A stretch of 64,000 nucleotides of DNA from Pleomorphomonas diazotrophica (GCF_002844595.1 NZ_PJNW01000006.1:85850-149849), one strand, 5' to 3'; counted from the stretch's first letter, positions 1 through 8,954 are shown. A program made the numbers and translations. Notes: generated by a model from the letters alone, not told the origin.

Positions 1-123
1 GCGATGATCGGTCTCCGAGTAGAGGGTGGAGCGGAACTGCACCACCGAATAGACCGAAAGCAGGATGAAGCTGAGACAGAGAACGCCGACGATCGCAATC
101 AACCGACCACGGATGGTGTTCAT
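1..123 (-). CDS. Methyl-accepting chemotaxis protein, N-terminal fragment (cut by window edge)
   Basis: Only the first 41 codons lie in the window. The start ATG is at 123 and the frame is open to position 1. The peptide begins MNTIRGRLIAIVGVL and contains a short basic N-terminus followed by one hydrophobic segment (about residues 7-28), after which it becomes polar. This is the usual start of a chemoreceptor or other membrane sensor whose periplasmic domain follows the first membrane helix. The ligand and signalling domains are outside the window, so the family assignment rests only on this short segment and is an inference. A sensor histidine kinase is an alternative. Confidence 0.5.
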   Translation of the reverse strand, partial: MNTIRGRLIAIVGVLCLSFILLSVYSVVQFRSTLYSETDHR

Positions 124-843
124 GTTTTCTCTCCGGCAGAGGAGCCCAATTCTACACGTGACTTGTAGGGGCAAAACAAAAACGGGAGGTAAATGAGAAC
201 CTCATCCCTTGGAAATAGTTAGCGTTTTGCCGGGGGTATCGTCATATATTCGCAGGTAGGTTGTCTTGCTTGATGTCTGGTCTTCGACGTAGTGGTGCGG
301 ATGTCAAAAATAACTAGTTTTCTAGCCTGACTTAACCTTTGGTTCACCTAACTATATCCGAAAGGTCAAGGATGGGACGCAACAGCCGCCCCCGGTCGCG
401 AGTTGGTCTGTTCGCTCCGAAGTTGTGTCGGTTGCCTATCGCTCCATTTGTTCCGCTAGAGGTAATGGAAGGCTAAGTATTTATTCGAAGCCTGATAAGA
501 ATCCCTAGTCGTCACGAAAGGTCGCGCAGGGGTGACGGGCGCATGCCAGCATCTCGACGCGCCAAGAAAGCATTACAATCGTATTATCGTCTCAAATCTT
601 TGTCATTATCTGGAATGAAGCGTTGTTCACGGGGTTGTGGTATCGGCATGGTCAAGAGAGAAAACAAGTCATTTTATTCGTTGTTTTCATCTTGCCTGAT
701 ATGGGTAGCTATTTCCTGATTTTGCATCGCGCATATATTTCACGGCTGGGCGATTCGTCTGGTTGTATTTGAAGAATATTATGCAACCGCCGGTTCACGA
801 ATATTTAAGTCGACCTGGATATTTAGGTTTCCAGGAGTTCGAG
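124..843. other. Long gene-free, AT-richer intergenic region
   Basis: About 720 bases lie between the divergent starts of the chemoreceptor fragment and the PAS-type protein. The stretch is visibly richer in A and T than the surrounding genes and has many stops in all frames. I see no convincing gene, tRNA or strong terminator in it. It must hold the promoters for both flanking genes. The AT-richness could also mark a binding region for a nucleoid protein such as GapR, but that is speculation. Confidence 0.5.
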
Positions 844-1746
844 ATGCGCAATACGGAACTATATCGCCGGCATCAGCCTCGTGAGTTAAAGCCCGAAATG
901 CCTCCGCCGTCCGTGCGGACCGACCTGACGCGGCTGGGTGGCTCCGAGATCCAGGTCTGGGAAGGGACGGCGGTCTTCAGCGCCTGCCGATCGCTGTTCC
1001 TGCGCAGCCGTCTCGAGAACTGGATCAAGGCGGGCCGTTCGGCCGGTGCGGCGCCGCTCCTCAAGGAGCTCTACGGCTTCGAGGAAGAGACGCATATCGA
1101 CGACGCCATGCTGCTGTTGCAGCAGGGGGACGACTTCATCTACGTCCATCAGGGCACGAACTCCGTCCACGAATACGGACGGGTGTTTCGAGGGGCGCTT
1201 CTGTCTTCCATCTCGGGCAACATGGGGCCGTCCTTCCGGCGCCATTACAATGCGGCTGTCACCGACATGCGGCCGCGCTACATGCAGTTCCGCACCGACT
1301 TCTCCGCCCGTCACGTCCGCTGGGAGCGCATCGTCCTGCCGCTCGTCTCGGACGAGAGGCAGACGACCAAGTTCCTGCTCCTCTATTCCGAACCGCTCGA
1401 CGACAAGCTCGAAATCCTCCAGGCGGCCTTCGACAGGTCGTCCATCGGCATGGTCGCCGCCACCAAGACGATCGGCGAGGAGAAATCGCTGGAAGATGCG
1501 GCCATCCTGCTGGTCAACAGCCGGGCACGCTCCATGCTCAAGATGGAGGAGGACTCCATCCCCATTTCGACGGTGCGCGACCTCCGGGCCTGGATTCAGA
1601 ACGTCAGGAAATGGGAGCAGCTCGACGAGCCCAAGACCACGCTGGGCAAGACGATCATCGGCTACCGGGACAAGGAGAAGTCCAAGAACATCACGGTGGT
1701 CGTCGAGCCGATCGAGCACTACGTCGTCTTCCACCTTCTCGACTGA
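844..1746 (+). CDS. PAS-like domain protein of unknown role
   Basis: A 300-residue soluble protein with no signal peptide or membrane segment. I place the start at ATG 844 because an AGGAG site lies six bases upstream. The frame is open further upstream (TTG 763, ATG 781) but those starts lack a good ribosome site. The middle third resembles the PAS_5-type sensor fold seen in many alphaproteobacterial one-domain proteins (about residues 40-195). A second PAS-like segment follows from about residue 200, starting near FDRSSIGMVAAT. No kinase, GGDEF or DNA-binding domain is attached, so it probably acts through a partner protein. It stands alone between a long intergenic region and a convergent sugar operon. 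Function is unknown. Confidence 0.75.
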   Translation: MRNTELYRRHQPRELKPEMPPPSVRTDLTRLGGSEIQVWEGTAVFSACRSLFLRSRLENWIKAGRSAGAAPLLKELYGFEEETHIDDAMLLLQQGDDFIYVHQGTNSVHEYGRVFRGALLSSISGNMGPSFRRHYNAAVTDMRPRYMQFRTDFSARHVRWERIVLPLVSDERQTTKFLLLYSEPLDDKLEILQAAFDRSSIGMVAATKTIGEEKSLEDAAILLVNSRARSMLKMEEDSIPISTVRDLRAWIQNVRKWEQLDEPKTTLGKTIIGYRDKEKSKNITVVVEPIEHYVVFHLLD

Positions 1747-1772
1747 CGGCACTTTGGCGCCTCGAGACGGCA

Positions 1773-1803
1773 AACGCCGCGACGGGGGGAGAGTCGCGGC
1801 GTT
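1773..1803. terminator. Bidirectional stem-loop terminator
   Basis: A perfect 11-base-pair inverted repeat (AACGCCGCGAC paired with GTCGCGGCGTT) with a nine-base loop lies between the converging PAS-type gene and the GH51 gene. On the minus strand the stem is followed by only a short T run, and on the plus strand by TTCTT, so termination strength is uncertain. Confidence 0.5.
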
Positions 1804-1873
1804 CTTGCGGGCCGGTCGGCGAAACGCCGCCGGCAGGGTGGGGCGACCGGGGAAGCGGCCGCCCTACGCTTTT

Positions 1874-3388
1874 TCAGCCCTTCGGCTTGGTGACGATGAC
1901 GTTCCAGCTGCCCGGCATCAGCTTGGCGGTCAGCGTGTCCTTGTCGATGCCGACCTGCTTGATCGGCGCCGGCGCCACGGTGTTCGGGGCGTCCTTGGTG
2001 TTCACCGCCTTCATGTTGGGGTGATAGACCTGCAGCGCCTCGCCCACCTCGCGCGTGCCGCCGAAGCCGCGCAGCTCGACCTTGAGGTCCATCGGCTCGA
2101 CGAGGTTGCGGTTGAGCGCGAAGATCACCACCTCGCCGGTGCTCTCGTCCTCGGTGACGGCGGAGACGAGGTAAGGCATCTCCTCGGCGGTCTTGCCGGC
2201 GAAGCTGCCGGAGGTGGCGAGCGTCCGGAGCACGCGGCCCTTGGCATGCTTCGCCGTCAGCGCGAAGGGATGGAAGATGGTCTGCCGCCAGGCCGGGCCG
2301 CCCTGCTCGGTCATGATCGGGCCGATGATGTTGACGAGCTGGGCCAGGCAGGCGCACTTCACGCGGTCGGAGTTGTTGAGCAGCGTGATCAGCGCGCCGC
2401 CGATCAGGAGCGCATCCTCGGTATTGTAGACCTCCTCGATCAGCGGCGGATGCTCCGGCCAACCGGGCTTGCGGAGATCGTCATGACCGCGCGCCTTGTA
2501 CCAGACGTTCCACTCGTCGAGCGACAGCATGATGCGCTTCTGCGAGCGGCGCGTGGCCGCCACGGCGTCGGCGATCGCCACCACTTCCTTGATGAAATAG
2601 TCCAGGAGCTCGACGTTGCCGAGGAACTCCTCGGTCGAGTCATGCGGGTTCATGAAATAGGTATGCAGCGAGATGAAGTCGACGTGGTCGAAGCAGTGGT
2701 CGAGCACCTCGTACTCCCAGCGGGCGTAGGTCGCCATGTCGCGGTTCGACGAACCGCAGGCGGCCAGCTCGATCGACGGGTCGACCCAGCGCATCACCTT
2801 GGCCGTTTCGTGGGCGGCGCGGCCATATTCGGCCGCCGTCTTGGCGCCGATCTGCCAGGGGCCGTCCATCTCGTTGCCGAGGCACCAGAACTTGATGTCA
2901 TGCGGCTTTTCGTAGCCGTGGCTCTTGCGCAGCTCGCTGAGTTCGGTACCGCCGGGATGGTTGCAATACTCGATGAAGCGGCGGGCATCGTCGATGCCGC
3001 GCGTGCCGAGATTGACGCCGAACATCGGCTCGACGCCGACCTGACGGGCCCAGTCGATGAACTCGTTGGTGCCGAAGGCGTTGGTCTCGGTGGAGAACCA
3101 GGCAAGGTCGAGGCGGCGCGGCCGCTCTTCCTTCGGGCCGACGCCGTCTTCCCAGTTGTAGCCGGAGAGGAAGTTGCCGCCGGGATAGCGGACGATGGTG
3201 ACGCCGAGTTCCTTGGTGAGTTCGGCAACGTCCTGACGGAAGCCGTTCTCGTCGGCGGTGGGGTGGCCCGGCTCGAAGATGCCGGTGTAGACGCAGCGCC
3301 CCATATGCTCGACGAAGGTGCCGAACACGCGGCGGTCGAGATCGGAAATGGCAAAATCGGCGTCGACGATAAGACGAGCGGACGTCAT
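1874..3388 (-). CDS. Alpha-N-arabinofuranosidase, glycoside hydrolase family 51
   Basis: A 504-residue protein that cleaves terminal alpha-L-arabinofuranosyl residues from arabinose-containing oligosaccharides. Family GH51 is clear from the N-terminal RRVFGTFVEHMGR segment, the RYPGGNF block, the acid/base glutamate in GNEMDG (Glu173) and the nucleophile in SLDEWN (Glu292). Length is normal for the family. There is no signal peptide, so the enzyme acts in the cytoplasm on imported oligosaccharides. It is the last gene of the transport operon, separated from the binding-protein gene by about 190 bases that hold a strong stem-loop. The ribosome site at the start (ATG 3388) is weak. This gene is the best clue to the operon's substrate. 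Confidence 0.93.
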   Translation of the reverse strand: MTSARLIVDADFAISDLDRRVFGTFVEHMGRCVYTGIFEPGHPTADENGFRQDVAELTKELGVTIVRYPGGNFLSGYNWEDGVGPKEERPRRLDLAWFSTETNAFGTNEFIDWARQVGVEPMFGVNLGTRGIDDARRFIEYCNHPGGTELSELRKSHGYEKPHDIKFWCLGNEMDGPWQIGAKTAAEYGRAAHETAKVMRWVDPSIELAACGSSNRDMATYARWEYEVLDHCFDHVDFISLHTYFMNPHDSTEEFLGNVELLDYFIKEVVAIADAVAATRRSQKRIMLSLDEWNVWYKARGHDDLRKPGWPEHPPLIEEVYNTEDALLIGGALITLLNNSDRVKCACLAQLVNIIGPIMTEQGGPAWRQTIFHPFALTAKHAKGRVLRTLATSGSFAGKTAEEMPYLVSAVTEDESTGEVVIFALNRNLVEPMDLKVELRGFGGTREVGEALQVYHPNMKAVNTKDAPNTVAPAPIKQVGIDKDTLTAKLMPGSWNVIVTKPKG

Positions 3389-3536
3389 GGGCTTTCAGCT
3401 TTCGGGTTGGGATGGTCTCGGAAGGGGCGGCGTCCCGACGTCGGGAGGTGTCGCTCTCTGCCGGTCAAGGGATCGGAGGCGCATGTCGCCCGTTCCAACC
3501 GGTGGGAGGATCCGGCCGGACGATCGCGGCGGTGTC

Positions 3537-3570
3537 CTGCCCGGCCGGTCTCAAGGATCCGGCCGGGCAG
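3537..3570 (-). promoter_or_regulatory. Intercistronic stem-loop after the binding-protein gene
   Basis: A perfect 12-base-pair stem (CTGCCCGGCCGG with its complement) and a 10-base loop start about 11 bases after the stop codon of the sugar-binding protein and lie before the arabinofuranosidase gene. It has no following T run. Such hairpins after binding-protein genes usually block 3'-to-5' decay and raise the binding protein's mRNA level over the downstream gene, as known for malE. Partial transcription termination is the alternative. Confidence 0.6.
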
Positions 3571-3581
3571 AGTTTCAGGGC

Positions 3582-4901
3582 TTACTTCGCGTTGGCGAGC
3601 AGCTCGTTGATGCGGGTCTCGGCGTCGGTCAGGGCCTGCTCGACGGGCTTGTCGCCGCGCATGGCAGAGCCGACTTCCTCGCCCTCGATCTCCTGGATCG
3701 AGAACTGGCGCTTGACGGCCGACGGCAGGGCGGTGCCGTTGACGGCCAGCGAGGCGATGTCACCGCGATGCGGCAGGTTCTTGAACTGCTCGCTCTCGAT
3801 GATCGACTTGCGGACCGGCAGGTGGCCGGTGCGGGCCCACTCGTAGTTGTTGTCCCAGAGGAACTTCATGAACTCGACCGCCGAGGCGCGCTGCGCGTCG
3901 GAGAGGTCCTGCTTCAGGAGAACCCAGCTGTGACCGTCGGCCCAGACGCGCGGGCTGCCGGCGTAGAGCTGCGGGAAGGCGGTGACGGCATAGCCGTTGG
4001 CGAGCGCGCCGTCCTTCTTGGATTCCTGGTCGTAGGTGTCGATCAGCCAGGTACCGCAGATGAACACGCCACCCTCGCCGGCCGCGAAGGCCGACACGGA
4101 GGCCGCATAGTCCTGGTTCTTGGTGGTCAGGTCCTTGGAGAAGATGTCCGCCAGGAGCTGCAGGGCATTCTTCGCTTCCGGCGCCGAGAAGTTCACCTTG
4201 GTCGGGTCGGCGAAGAAGTCGACGTTCTGCTGGTAGAGCAGCGTGTCGAAGGTGCGAGTGTAGAAGGCCGTCTCGTTGGCGAGCGTCGAGATGAAGTAGG
4301 GCTTGCCCGTCTTGTCCTTGAACTGCTGGGCCTGCTGCATCAGCTCGTCGGTGCTCTTCGGCAGGATCGGCTTGCCCGCGCCATCGACGAGGCCGGCCTC
4401 TTTGAAGAGGTTCATGTTGATGTGCCACAGCCAGGTGTGGGTGTCGAAGGGCATGGCGTAGATCTTGCCATCCTTGGTGACACCCTGGCGGGAGGCGTCG
4501 GTCATGTCGTTGACGTCGATGCCGGCCTTGGCGAAGTCCTCGTCGAGGGGCTCGAGCAGGCCGCGCGACGAGTAGTCGGAGATGACCGCCTCGTGCATGA
4601 CAGAGATGACCGGCGGCTCGCCCGAGCGGATGCGAGCGGTGAGCTGGTCATAGCCCGGCCACTCGACGATCTCCGGCTTGACGACGGTGGTGGTGCTCTC
4701 GGCGTTGAACTTGTTGATCAGCGCGGTGATGATGCCGCACTCGCCGTTGGCCTTGGTCACGTCGGTGACGGTGCCATAGTCCGCCTCGCAGGCGCCGAAG
4801 AAGCGGGCGACAGAGATTTCGGTCTTGTCGGCCGCGAGTGCGGCGCCGGCGCCGGCGGTCAGGACCAGACCCGCCAGCAGGGCAGTAGTCAGCTTTCTCA
4901 T
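3582..4901 (-). CDS. Sugar ABC transporter substrate-binding protein (family 1 type)
   Basis: A 439-residue periplasmic binding protein that should capture the sugar for the two permeases encoded upstream. It starts at ATG 4901, preceded by a strong GGAGG site, with a classical signal peptide (MRKLTTALLAGLV to ALAA, about 24 residues) and no lipobox. The mature part has the features of the MalE-like family: long alternating helices, the MPFDTHTWLWHINMNLF block and repeated aromatic residues suited to sugar stacking. The open frame continues upstream across the permease gene, but those codons are a shadow. With the GH51 gene downstream, an arabinose-containing oligosaccharide is the likely ligand; this is inference. 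Confidence 0.9.
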   Translation of the reverse strand: MRKLTTALLAGLVLTAGAGAALAADKTEISVARFFGACEADYGTVTDVTKANGECGIITALINKFNAESTTTVVKPEIVEWPGYDQLTARIRSGEPPVISVMHEAVISDYSSRGLLEPLDEDFAKAGIDVNDMTDASRQGVTKDGKIYAMPFDTHTWLWHINMNLFKEAGLVDGAGKPILPKSTDELMQQAQQFKDKTGKPYFISTLANETAFYTRTFDTLLYQQNVDFFADPTKVNFSAPEAKNALQLLADIFSKDLTTKNQDYAASVSAFAAGEGGVFICGTWLIDTYDQESKKDGALANGYAVTAFPQLYAGSPRVWADGHSWVLLKQDLSDAQRASAVEFMKFLWDNNYEWARTGHLPVRKSIIESEQFKNLPHRGDIASLAVNGTALPSAVKRQFSIQEIEGEEVGSAMRGDKPVEQALTDAETRINELLANAK

Positions 4902-4996
4902 TGGACCTCCTCCAATACGGCCGATCTCATTGAAAAACCCTCGCGCTCGGCCGGATATGCGCTGGATTCCGTCTTGCTGAACCCCTCCTCCGGGGG

Positions 4997-5842
4997 TCAG
5001 TTGATCGCCGCGCCGGCCACGGCCCGGACGATGTATTTCTGGAAGAACAAGTAGACGATGAACACCGGCAGGCCGGCGAAGATCGCCTGCGCCATCAGGA
5101 AGCCGAGGCCTTCCGACTGGGCGAAGTTGGTCTGGGTCGAAGCCATGCCGACGGTGATGGTGAACATCTCCGGCTTGGTGGCCGAGATCAGCGGCCAGAG
5201 GTAGTCGTTCCAGGCGCCGAGGAAGGAGAAAATGCCGAGCGTCGCCTGGGCCGGAATGGTCAGGGGCAACAGCACCTTCCAGAAGATCTTGAAGCGCGAG
5301 GCATTGTCGAGCATCGCCGCCTCGTCGATATCCTTGGGGATCGCCTTGAAATACTGGGTCATCAGGAAGACGCCGAAGGCACTCGACAGGCCAGGCAGGA
5401 TGATCGCCGGGTAGGTGTTGTGCATCTTCAGGTCGGAGAACATCTGGTGGCGGGCGATGATCACCGCCTGCTCCGGCACGGCGAGGCCGAGCAGCACCAG
5501 CACGAAGATGATGTCGCGGCCCTTGAACTCGGCGCGGGCGAAGCCGTAGCCGGCGAGCGAGGACAGCACCAGGATGCCGACGGTGACGCCGATCGACACC
5601 ACCGCGCTGTTCCACAGCCAACGGAACACGCCCGACGACTGGAAAATATCCGTGTAATTCTTGATCGTGTAGGGCGGATGGAAGGCCGAGGCCGTCGAGA
5701 TCATCAGCTCCGAGTTGGGCTTGAACGACAGGAGAAGCGTCCAGGCGATCGGCAGCATCCACATGATGGCGACAAGGATGACGGAGAACAGGATCAGCTT
5801 GTTGCCGATGCCGCGGCCGACGATGTGTTCACTGGCAGCCAT
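4997..5842 (-). CDS. Carbohydrate ABC transporter permease (MalG type)
   Basis: A 281-residue inner-membrane permease with about six hydrophobic segments, the first near residues 14-34. The cytoplasmic loop that docks on the ATPase carries the expected EAA motif, here EAAMLDNASRFKIFWKVLLP (about residues 180-200). The length and the conserved YGFARAEFKG block match the MalG family of binding-protein-dependent sugar importers. It begins three bases after the stop of the other permease gene, so the two are almost certainly translated together and form a heterodimer. The binding-protein gene follows about 95 bases downstream. Confidence 0.93.
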   Translation of the reverse strand: MAASEHIVGRGIGNKLILFSVILVAIMWMLPIAWTLLLSFKPNSELMISTASAFHPPYTIKNYTDIFQSSGVFRWLWNSAVVSIGVTVGILVLSSLAGYGFARAEFKGRDIIFVLVLLGLAVPEQAVIIARHQMFSDLKMHNTYPAIILPGLSSAFGVFLMTQYFKAIPKDIDEAAMLDNASRFKIFWKVLLPLTIPAQATLGIFSFLGAWNDYLWPLISATKPEMFTITVGMASTQTNFAQSEGLGFLMAQAIFAGLPVFIVYLFFQKYIVRAVAGAAIN

Positions 5843-5845
5843 GGC

Positions 5846-6775
5846 TTATTCCTCCACGCGCTTGCGGGATGCGAAGAACTGGGCGAGCGCGGCGACCGCC
5901 ATGATCAGGAACAGGATTTCCGATGCGGCGGCGGCGTAACCGAGGTTCCAGGAGCGGAAGCCCTGTTCGTAGATGAACAGAACGATCGGGCGCGAGGCGT
6001 TGTTGGGGCCGCCCTGGGTGAGCAGCTGGGCCTGGCCGAACAGCTGGAACTGGGCGACGATCTCGTAGATGACGACGACCAGCATGGTGCGCCGGATCGA
6101 CGGCAGGGTGATCGACCAGAAGGAGCGCCAGCGGCTGGCATTGTCGAGGGCGGCGGCCTCGTAGAGCTCGCCGGGGATCTGCTGCAGGGCCGCGAGAAAC
6201 AGCATCATCGGCAGACCGATGATCCACCAGATGGTGGTGATGGCCACGGCCGGCAGCGCCAGCGACGCCGTGGTGATGAAGGCGATCGGCTCCAGGCCGA
6301 GCAGCCTCATCAGGCTGGCGATGGCGCCGTTGCCGGGCATGTACATCATCTTCCAGATGATGGTGACGATGGTGACCGACAGAACCGAGGTGCCGAAGAA
6401 GATGGCGCGCAAGGTCGCCGACGTGCGGTCGCTGCGGTTGAGGGCGAGTGCCAGGAGAAGGCCGATCGCCACGAACACCGGCACCGTCATCAGAACGAAG
6501 AGGACGGTGTTCCACACCGTGCCGATGAAGATCTTGTCGTTGAACAGGCGATAGTAGTTGGCGAGCCCGGCAAACTTCGACGTGTCGTCGAACATGTCGG
6601 ACTCGAGCATCGACATCCAGATGCCCTTGAACAGCGGGTAGACCAGCAGCACGACGTAGAACACCATGTAGGGTGCCACGAACAGCGCGTTGCTCCAGCG
6701 CGGGCCGATCGAGGCGCCCGTCGGGCGCTTGACCGCTGCGACCGCCTTGCCGGGCGATAGCGTTGCGTCCGTCAT
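5846..6775 (-). CDS. Carbohydrate ABC transporter permease (MalF type)
   Basis: A 309-residue inner-membrane permease, partner of the following MalG-type permease. I prefer ATG 6775, which has a GGAGG site five bases upstream. A GTG at 6790 in the same frame would overlap the end of the ATPase gene. About six membrane segments are visible, beginning near LFVAPYMVFYVVLLVYPLF, and the EAA loop reads YEAAALDNASRWRSFWSITL. The gene follows the ATPase gene with a gap of about a dozen bases. The ATPase-first gene order and close packing mark one transcription unit. Confidence 0.92.
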   Translation of the reverse strand: MTDATLSPGKAVAAVKRPTGASIGPRWSNALFVAPYMVFYVVLLVYPLFKGIWMSMLESDMFDDTSKFAGLANYYRLFNDKIFIGTVWNTVLFVLMTVPVFVAIGLLLALALNRSDRTSATLRAIFFGTSVLSVTIVTIIWKMMYMPGNGAIASLMRLLGLEPIAFITTASLALPAVAITTIWWIIGLPMMLFLAALQQIPGELYEAAALDNASRWRSFWSITLPSIRRTMLVVVIYEIVAQFQLFGQAQLLTQGGPNNASRPIVLFIYEQGFRSWNLGYAAAASEILFLIMAVAALAQFFASRKRVEE

Positions 6776-6786
6776 TGATCCCTCCG

Positions 6787-7872
6787 TCACTGGCGTGCGT
6801 GGTAGGCGAGGCCGCCGGCGTCGAAGAGATGCGCGGTGGCGCCTTCGACCGCGAGACGCACGGCATCGCCCGGCTGGACCTGGCTGATGCCGGTGTCTTC
6901 GGCGACCAGCGTCGAGCCATCCATGAGGCGGATGTGCAGATGGGTGCGGTCGCCGAGACGCTCGACCACCTCCACCTTGCCGGGGAGGGCGCCATCGGGC
7001 CGGACGCGGATCGCCTCGGCACGGACGCCGACGCGGAGATCGCCGCCCGGCAGGGCCGCCACGGGAACGTGGGTGTCGATGATCGAGCCGTCGCCGAGCA
7101 CGGCGGAGGCGAGGCCGCCGCGATCGTTGACCTGCACCGGCAGGAAGTTCATGGCCGGCGAGCCGACGAAGCGGGCGACGAACTCGGTGGCCGGGCGACC
7201 GTAGATTTCCATCGGCGTGCCGACCTGCTCGACCTTGCGGGCATTCATCACCACGATGCGGCTCGCCAGCGTCATCGCCTCGACCTGATCATGGGTGACG
7301 AAGATGGTGGTGGCGCGGGTCTGCTGGTGCAGACGGGCCAGTTCGACGCGGGTGCGGACACGCAGGGCGGCGTCGAGGTTGGAAAGCGGTTCGTCGAAGA
7401 GATAGGCCTTGGGGTCCTTGACCAGGGCGCGGCCGATGGCGACGCGCTGGCGCTGGCCGCCGGAGAGCTGGCCCGGCTTGCGCTTCAGGAGATGGCTGAT
7501 CTCGAGGATGCGGGCGGCTTCCTCGATGCGGCGGGCGATTTCGTCCTCGGCCGTGCCAATGTTCCTGAGACCAAAAGCCAAGTTATCGAACACGGTCATG
7601 TGCGGATAGAGTGCATAGTGCTGGAACACCATGGCGACGCCGCGGGCCCCGGGGGGAAGACGATCCACCCGCTCGCCGCCGATGCGGATCTCGCCGCCGT
7701 CGACCGATTCCAGCCCGGCGATCATGCGCAGGAGCGTCGATTTGCCGCAGCCCGACGGGCCGAGGAAGGCGATGAACTCGCCGGAGTGGATGGTCAGCGA
7801 CAGCTCCGAGATGACCTCGACGGAGCCGAACCGCTTGGACACCGAATCCAGTTCGATGCTGCTCACCTGCAT
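6787..7872 (-). CDS. Sugar ABC transporter ATP-binding protein (UgpC/MsmK type)
   Basis: A 361-residue ATPase that powers the two permeases encoded just downstream. Walker A GPSGCGKST is at residues 38-46, the Q-loop VFQHYALYPHM near 82-92, the signature LSGGQ at 136-140 and Walker B YLFDEP near 157-162, with the H-loop in VTHDQVEAM. A C-terminal regulatory TOBE-type domain (about 240-361) is typical of the MalK/UgpC group. ATG 7872 has a GGAGG site close upstream; the frame continues further but those codons are not protein-like. It is the first gene of the operon, and the palindromic operator lies 25 bases before its start. Confidence 0.94.
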   Translation of the reverse strand: MQVSSIELDSVSKRFGSVEVISELSLTIHSGEFIAFLGPSGCGKSTLLRMIAGLESVDGGEIRIGGERVDRLPPGARGVAMVFQHYALYPHMTVFDNLAFGLRNIGTAEDEIARRIEEAARILEISHLLKRKPGQLSGGQRQRVAIGRALVKDPKAYLFDEPLSNLDAALRVRTRVELARLHQQTRATTIFVTHDQVEAMTLASRIVVMNARKVEQVGTPMEIYGRPATEFVARFVGSPAMNFLPVQVNDRGGLASAVLGDGSIIDTHVPVAALPGGDLRVGVRAEAIRVRPDGALPGKVEVVERLGDRTHLHIRLMDGSTLVAEDTGISQVQPGDAVRLAVEGATAHLFDAGGLAYHARQ

Positions 7873-8213
7873 TCTCCTCCACAAAACCAGTTTTCTTCTT
7901 ATGGTATGATGATAAGATTGTACGGCGAGCAGGGGCCTTGTCAATCCTCGCGTTGGACATTTTTGGCGAGAAAAAGCTACAGCTAGAGCGCGCTTCCGGG
8001 CGGAAGAGCGGGACTCGCTGGGTGCCGTTTCACGCCGGGGCCTCGACCGGACACGCTTTCCGAACGGGCAGCCAGCCCGCCGGACGGCCGAGCGTCCGCC
8101 TGCCAGGGGTCGATACAAGGCCGGCAGGTTGGCGCTCGAATTGGTGTGGCTGAGCAGACGCGCTTCGATCGGGCCGGTTCGGCTCGTCGGTGGACGCTCG
8201 GGGAAAGAGAAGT
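7873..8213. other. Divergent regulatory region between sugar operon and FadR-type regulator
   Basis: About 340 bases without a gene separate the ATPase start (minus) and the regulator start (plus). The part nearest the ATPase is AT-rich and holds the palindromic operator described separately. The part nearest the regulator is GC-rich and shows nothing I can name. Both promoters must lie here. Confidence 0.6.
7897..7917. promoter_or_regulatory. Candidate operator for the FadR/GntR-family regulator
   Basis: A perfect six-base inverted repeat, TCTTAT and ATAAGA, flanks the nine-base centre GGTATGATG. The core TGGTATGAT resembles the TNGTATGAT-type sites bound by FCD-subfamily GntR regulators. 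It lies 25 bases upstream of the first gene of the sugar operon and faces the divergent regulator gene, an ideal repressor position. Confidence 0.55.
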
Positions 8214-8951
8214 ATGTTCGAGAGAGATTCCACCATTGGCACCATGAGCGCACAGGTCGCGCGCATCATCGGTACCCGCATCGTCTCGGGCGAATTCGGC
8301 CCCGGCGACTCGCTGCCGATCGAAGCCGAACTTTGCCAGGAGTATGGGGTCAGCCGGTCGACGGTGCGTGAGGCGGTGAAAAACCTCGCCGCCAAGCGGC
8401 TGATCGAGGTGGCGCCCAAGCTCGGCACGCGCGTGCTGCCCTTCGCCGACTGGAACCTTCTTGATCCCGACGTGCTCTCCTGGCGTCTCAGCGCCCAGTT
8501 CGACGAGCGCATCATCGAGGATCTCTACGAGGTGCGCCAATGCTTCGAGCCGCGCGCCTGCTATCTCGCCGCGCGTACCGGCACCCAGGACGACCACGAC
8601 CGCATCGGGCGGCGCTATGCCGACATGGTGTCGATGCTGGATCAGGCGCCGCTGGCCGCCGGTGCTGAAAGCGAGTTCCACCTCGCCATCATCGCGGCGA
8701 CGCACAACGGCCTGTTCGTGACCATCGGCGGCGCGGTGAAGACGGCGCTCAAGGCCTCCTTCAGCCTGACACAGAAGGATGCCAGCGGCACGCCCATCGA
8801 TCTCGCGCCCTATGAGGAGGTGCTGTCGGCCATCCTGGCGCGCGATGGCGAGCGGGCCGAGGCGGCGATGCGACGCCTTCTCGACCTGTCGCGCCAGCGC
8901 GTGCTGGCGGCGGTCGCCCATCATCGCGAGCGCGGTCGCAGTTGGAGGTAG
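8214..8951 (+). CDS. FadR-subfamily GntR transcriptional regulator
   Basis: A 245-residue regulator. The N-terminal winged helix-turn-helix (about residues 8-75) has the family pattern ELCQEYGVSRSTVREAVKNL, with the recognition helix at SRSTVREAV. The C-terminal all-helical FCD ligand domain (about 90-235) carries the conserved EFHLAIIAATHN histidine segment used for metal or ligand binding. ATG 8214 is preceded by a purine-rich site; a GTG at 8190 is an alternative. It is divergent from the sugar transport and GH51 operon and probably represses it until an arabinose-derived metabolite binds. The target is inferred from position and from the palindrome in the shared region. Confidence 0.9.
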   Translation: MFERDSTIGTMSAQVARIIGTRIVSGEFGPGDSLPIEAELCQEYGVSRSTVREAVKNLAAKRLIEVAPKLGTRVLPFADWNLLDPDVLSWRLSAQFDERIIEDLYEVRQCFEPRACYLAARTGTQDDHDRIGRRYADMVSMLDQAPLAAGAESEFHLAIIAATHNGLFVTIGGAVKTALKASFSLTQKDASGTPIDLAPYEEVLSAILARDGERAEAAMRRLLDLSRQRVLAAVAHHRERGRSWR

Positions 8952-8954
8952 ACC

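Noticed and set aside
938..3610. A 890-codon plus-strand frame crossing the PAS gene and the GH51 gene
   Set aside because: It overlaps two well-supported genes on both strands and shows no domain; its residues are Arg/Ser/Pro-rich shadow sequence.
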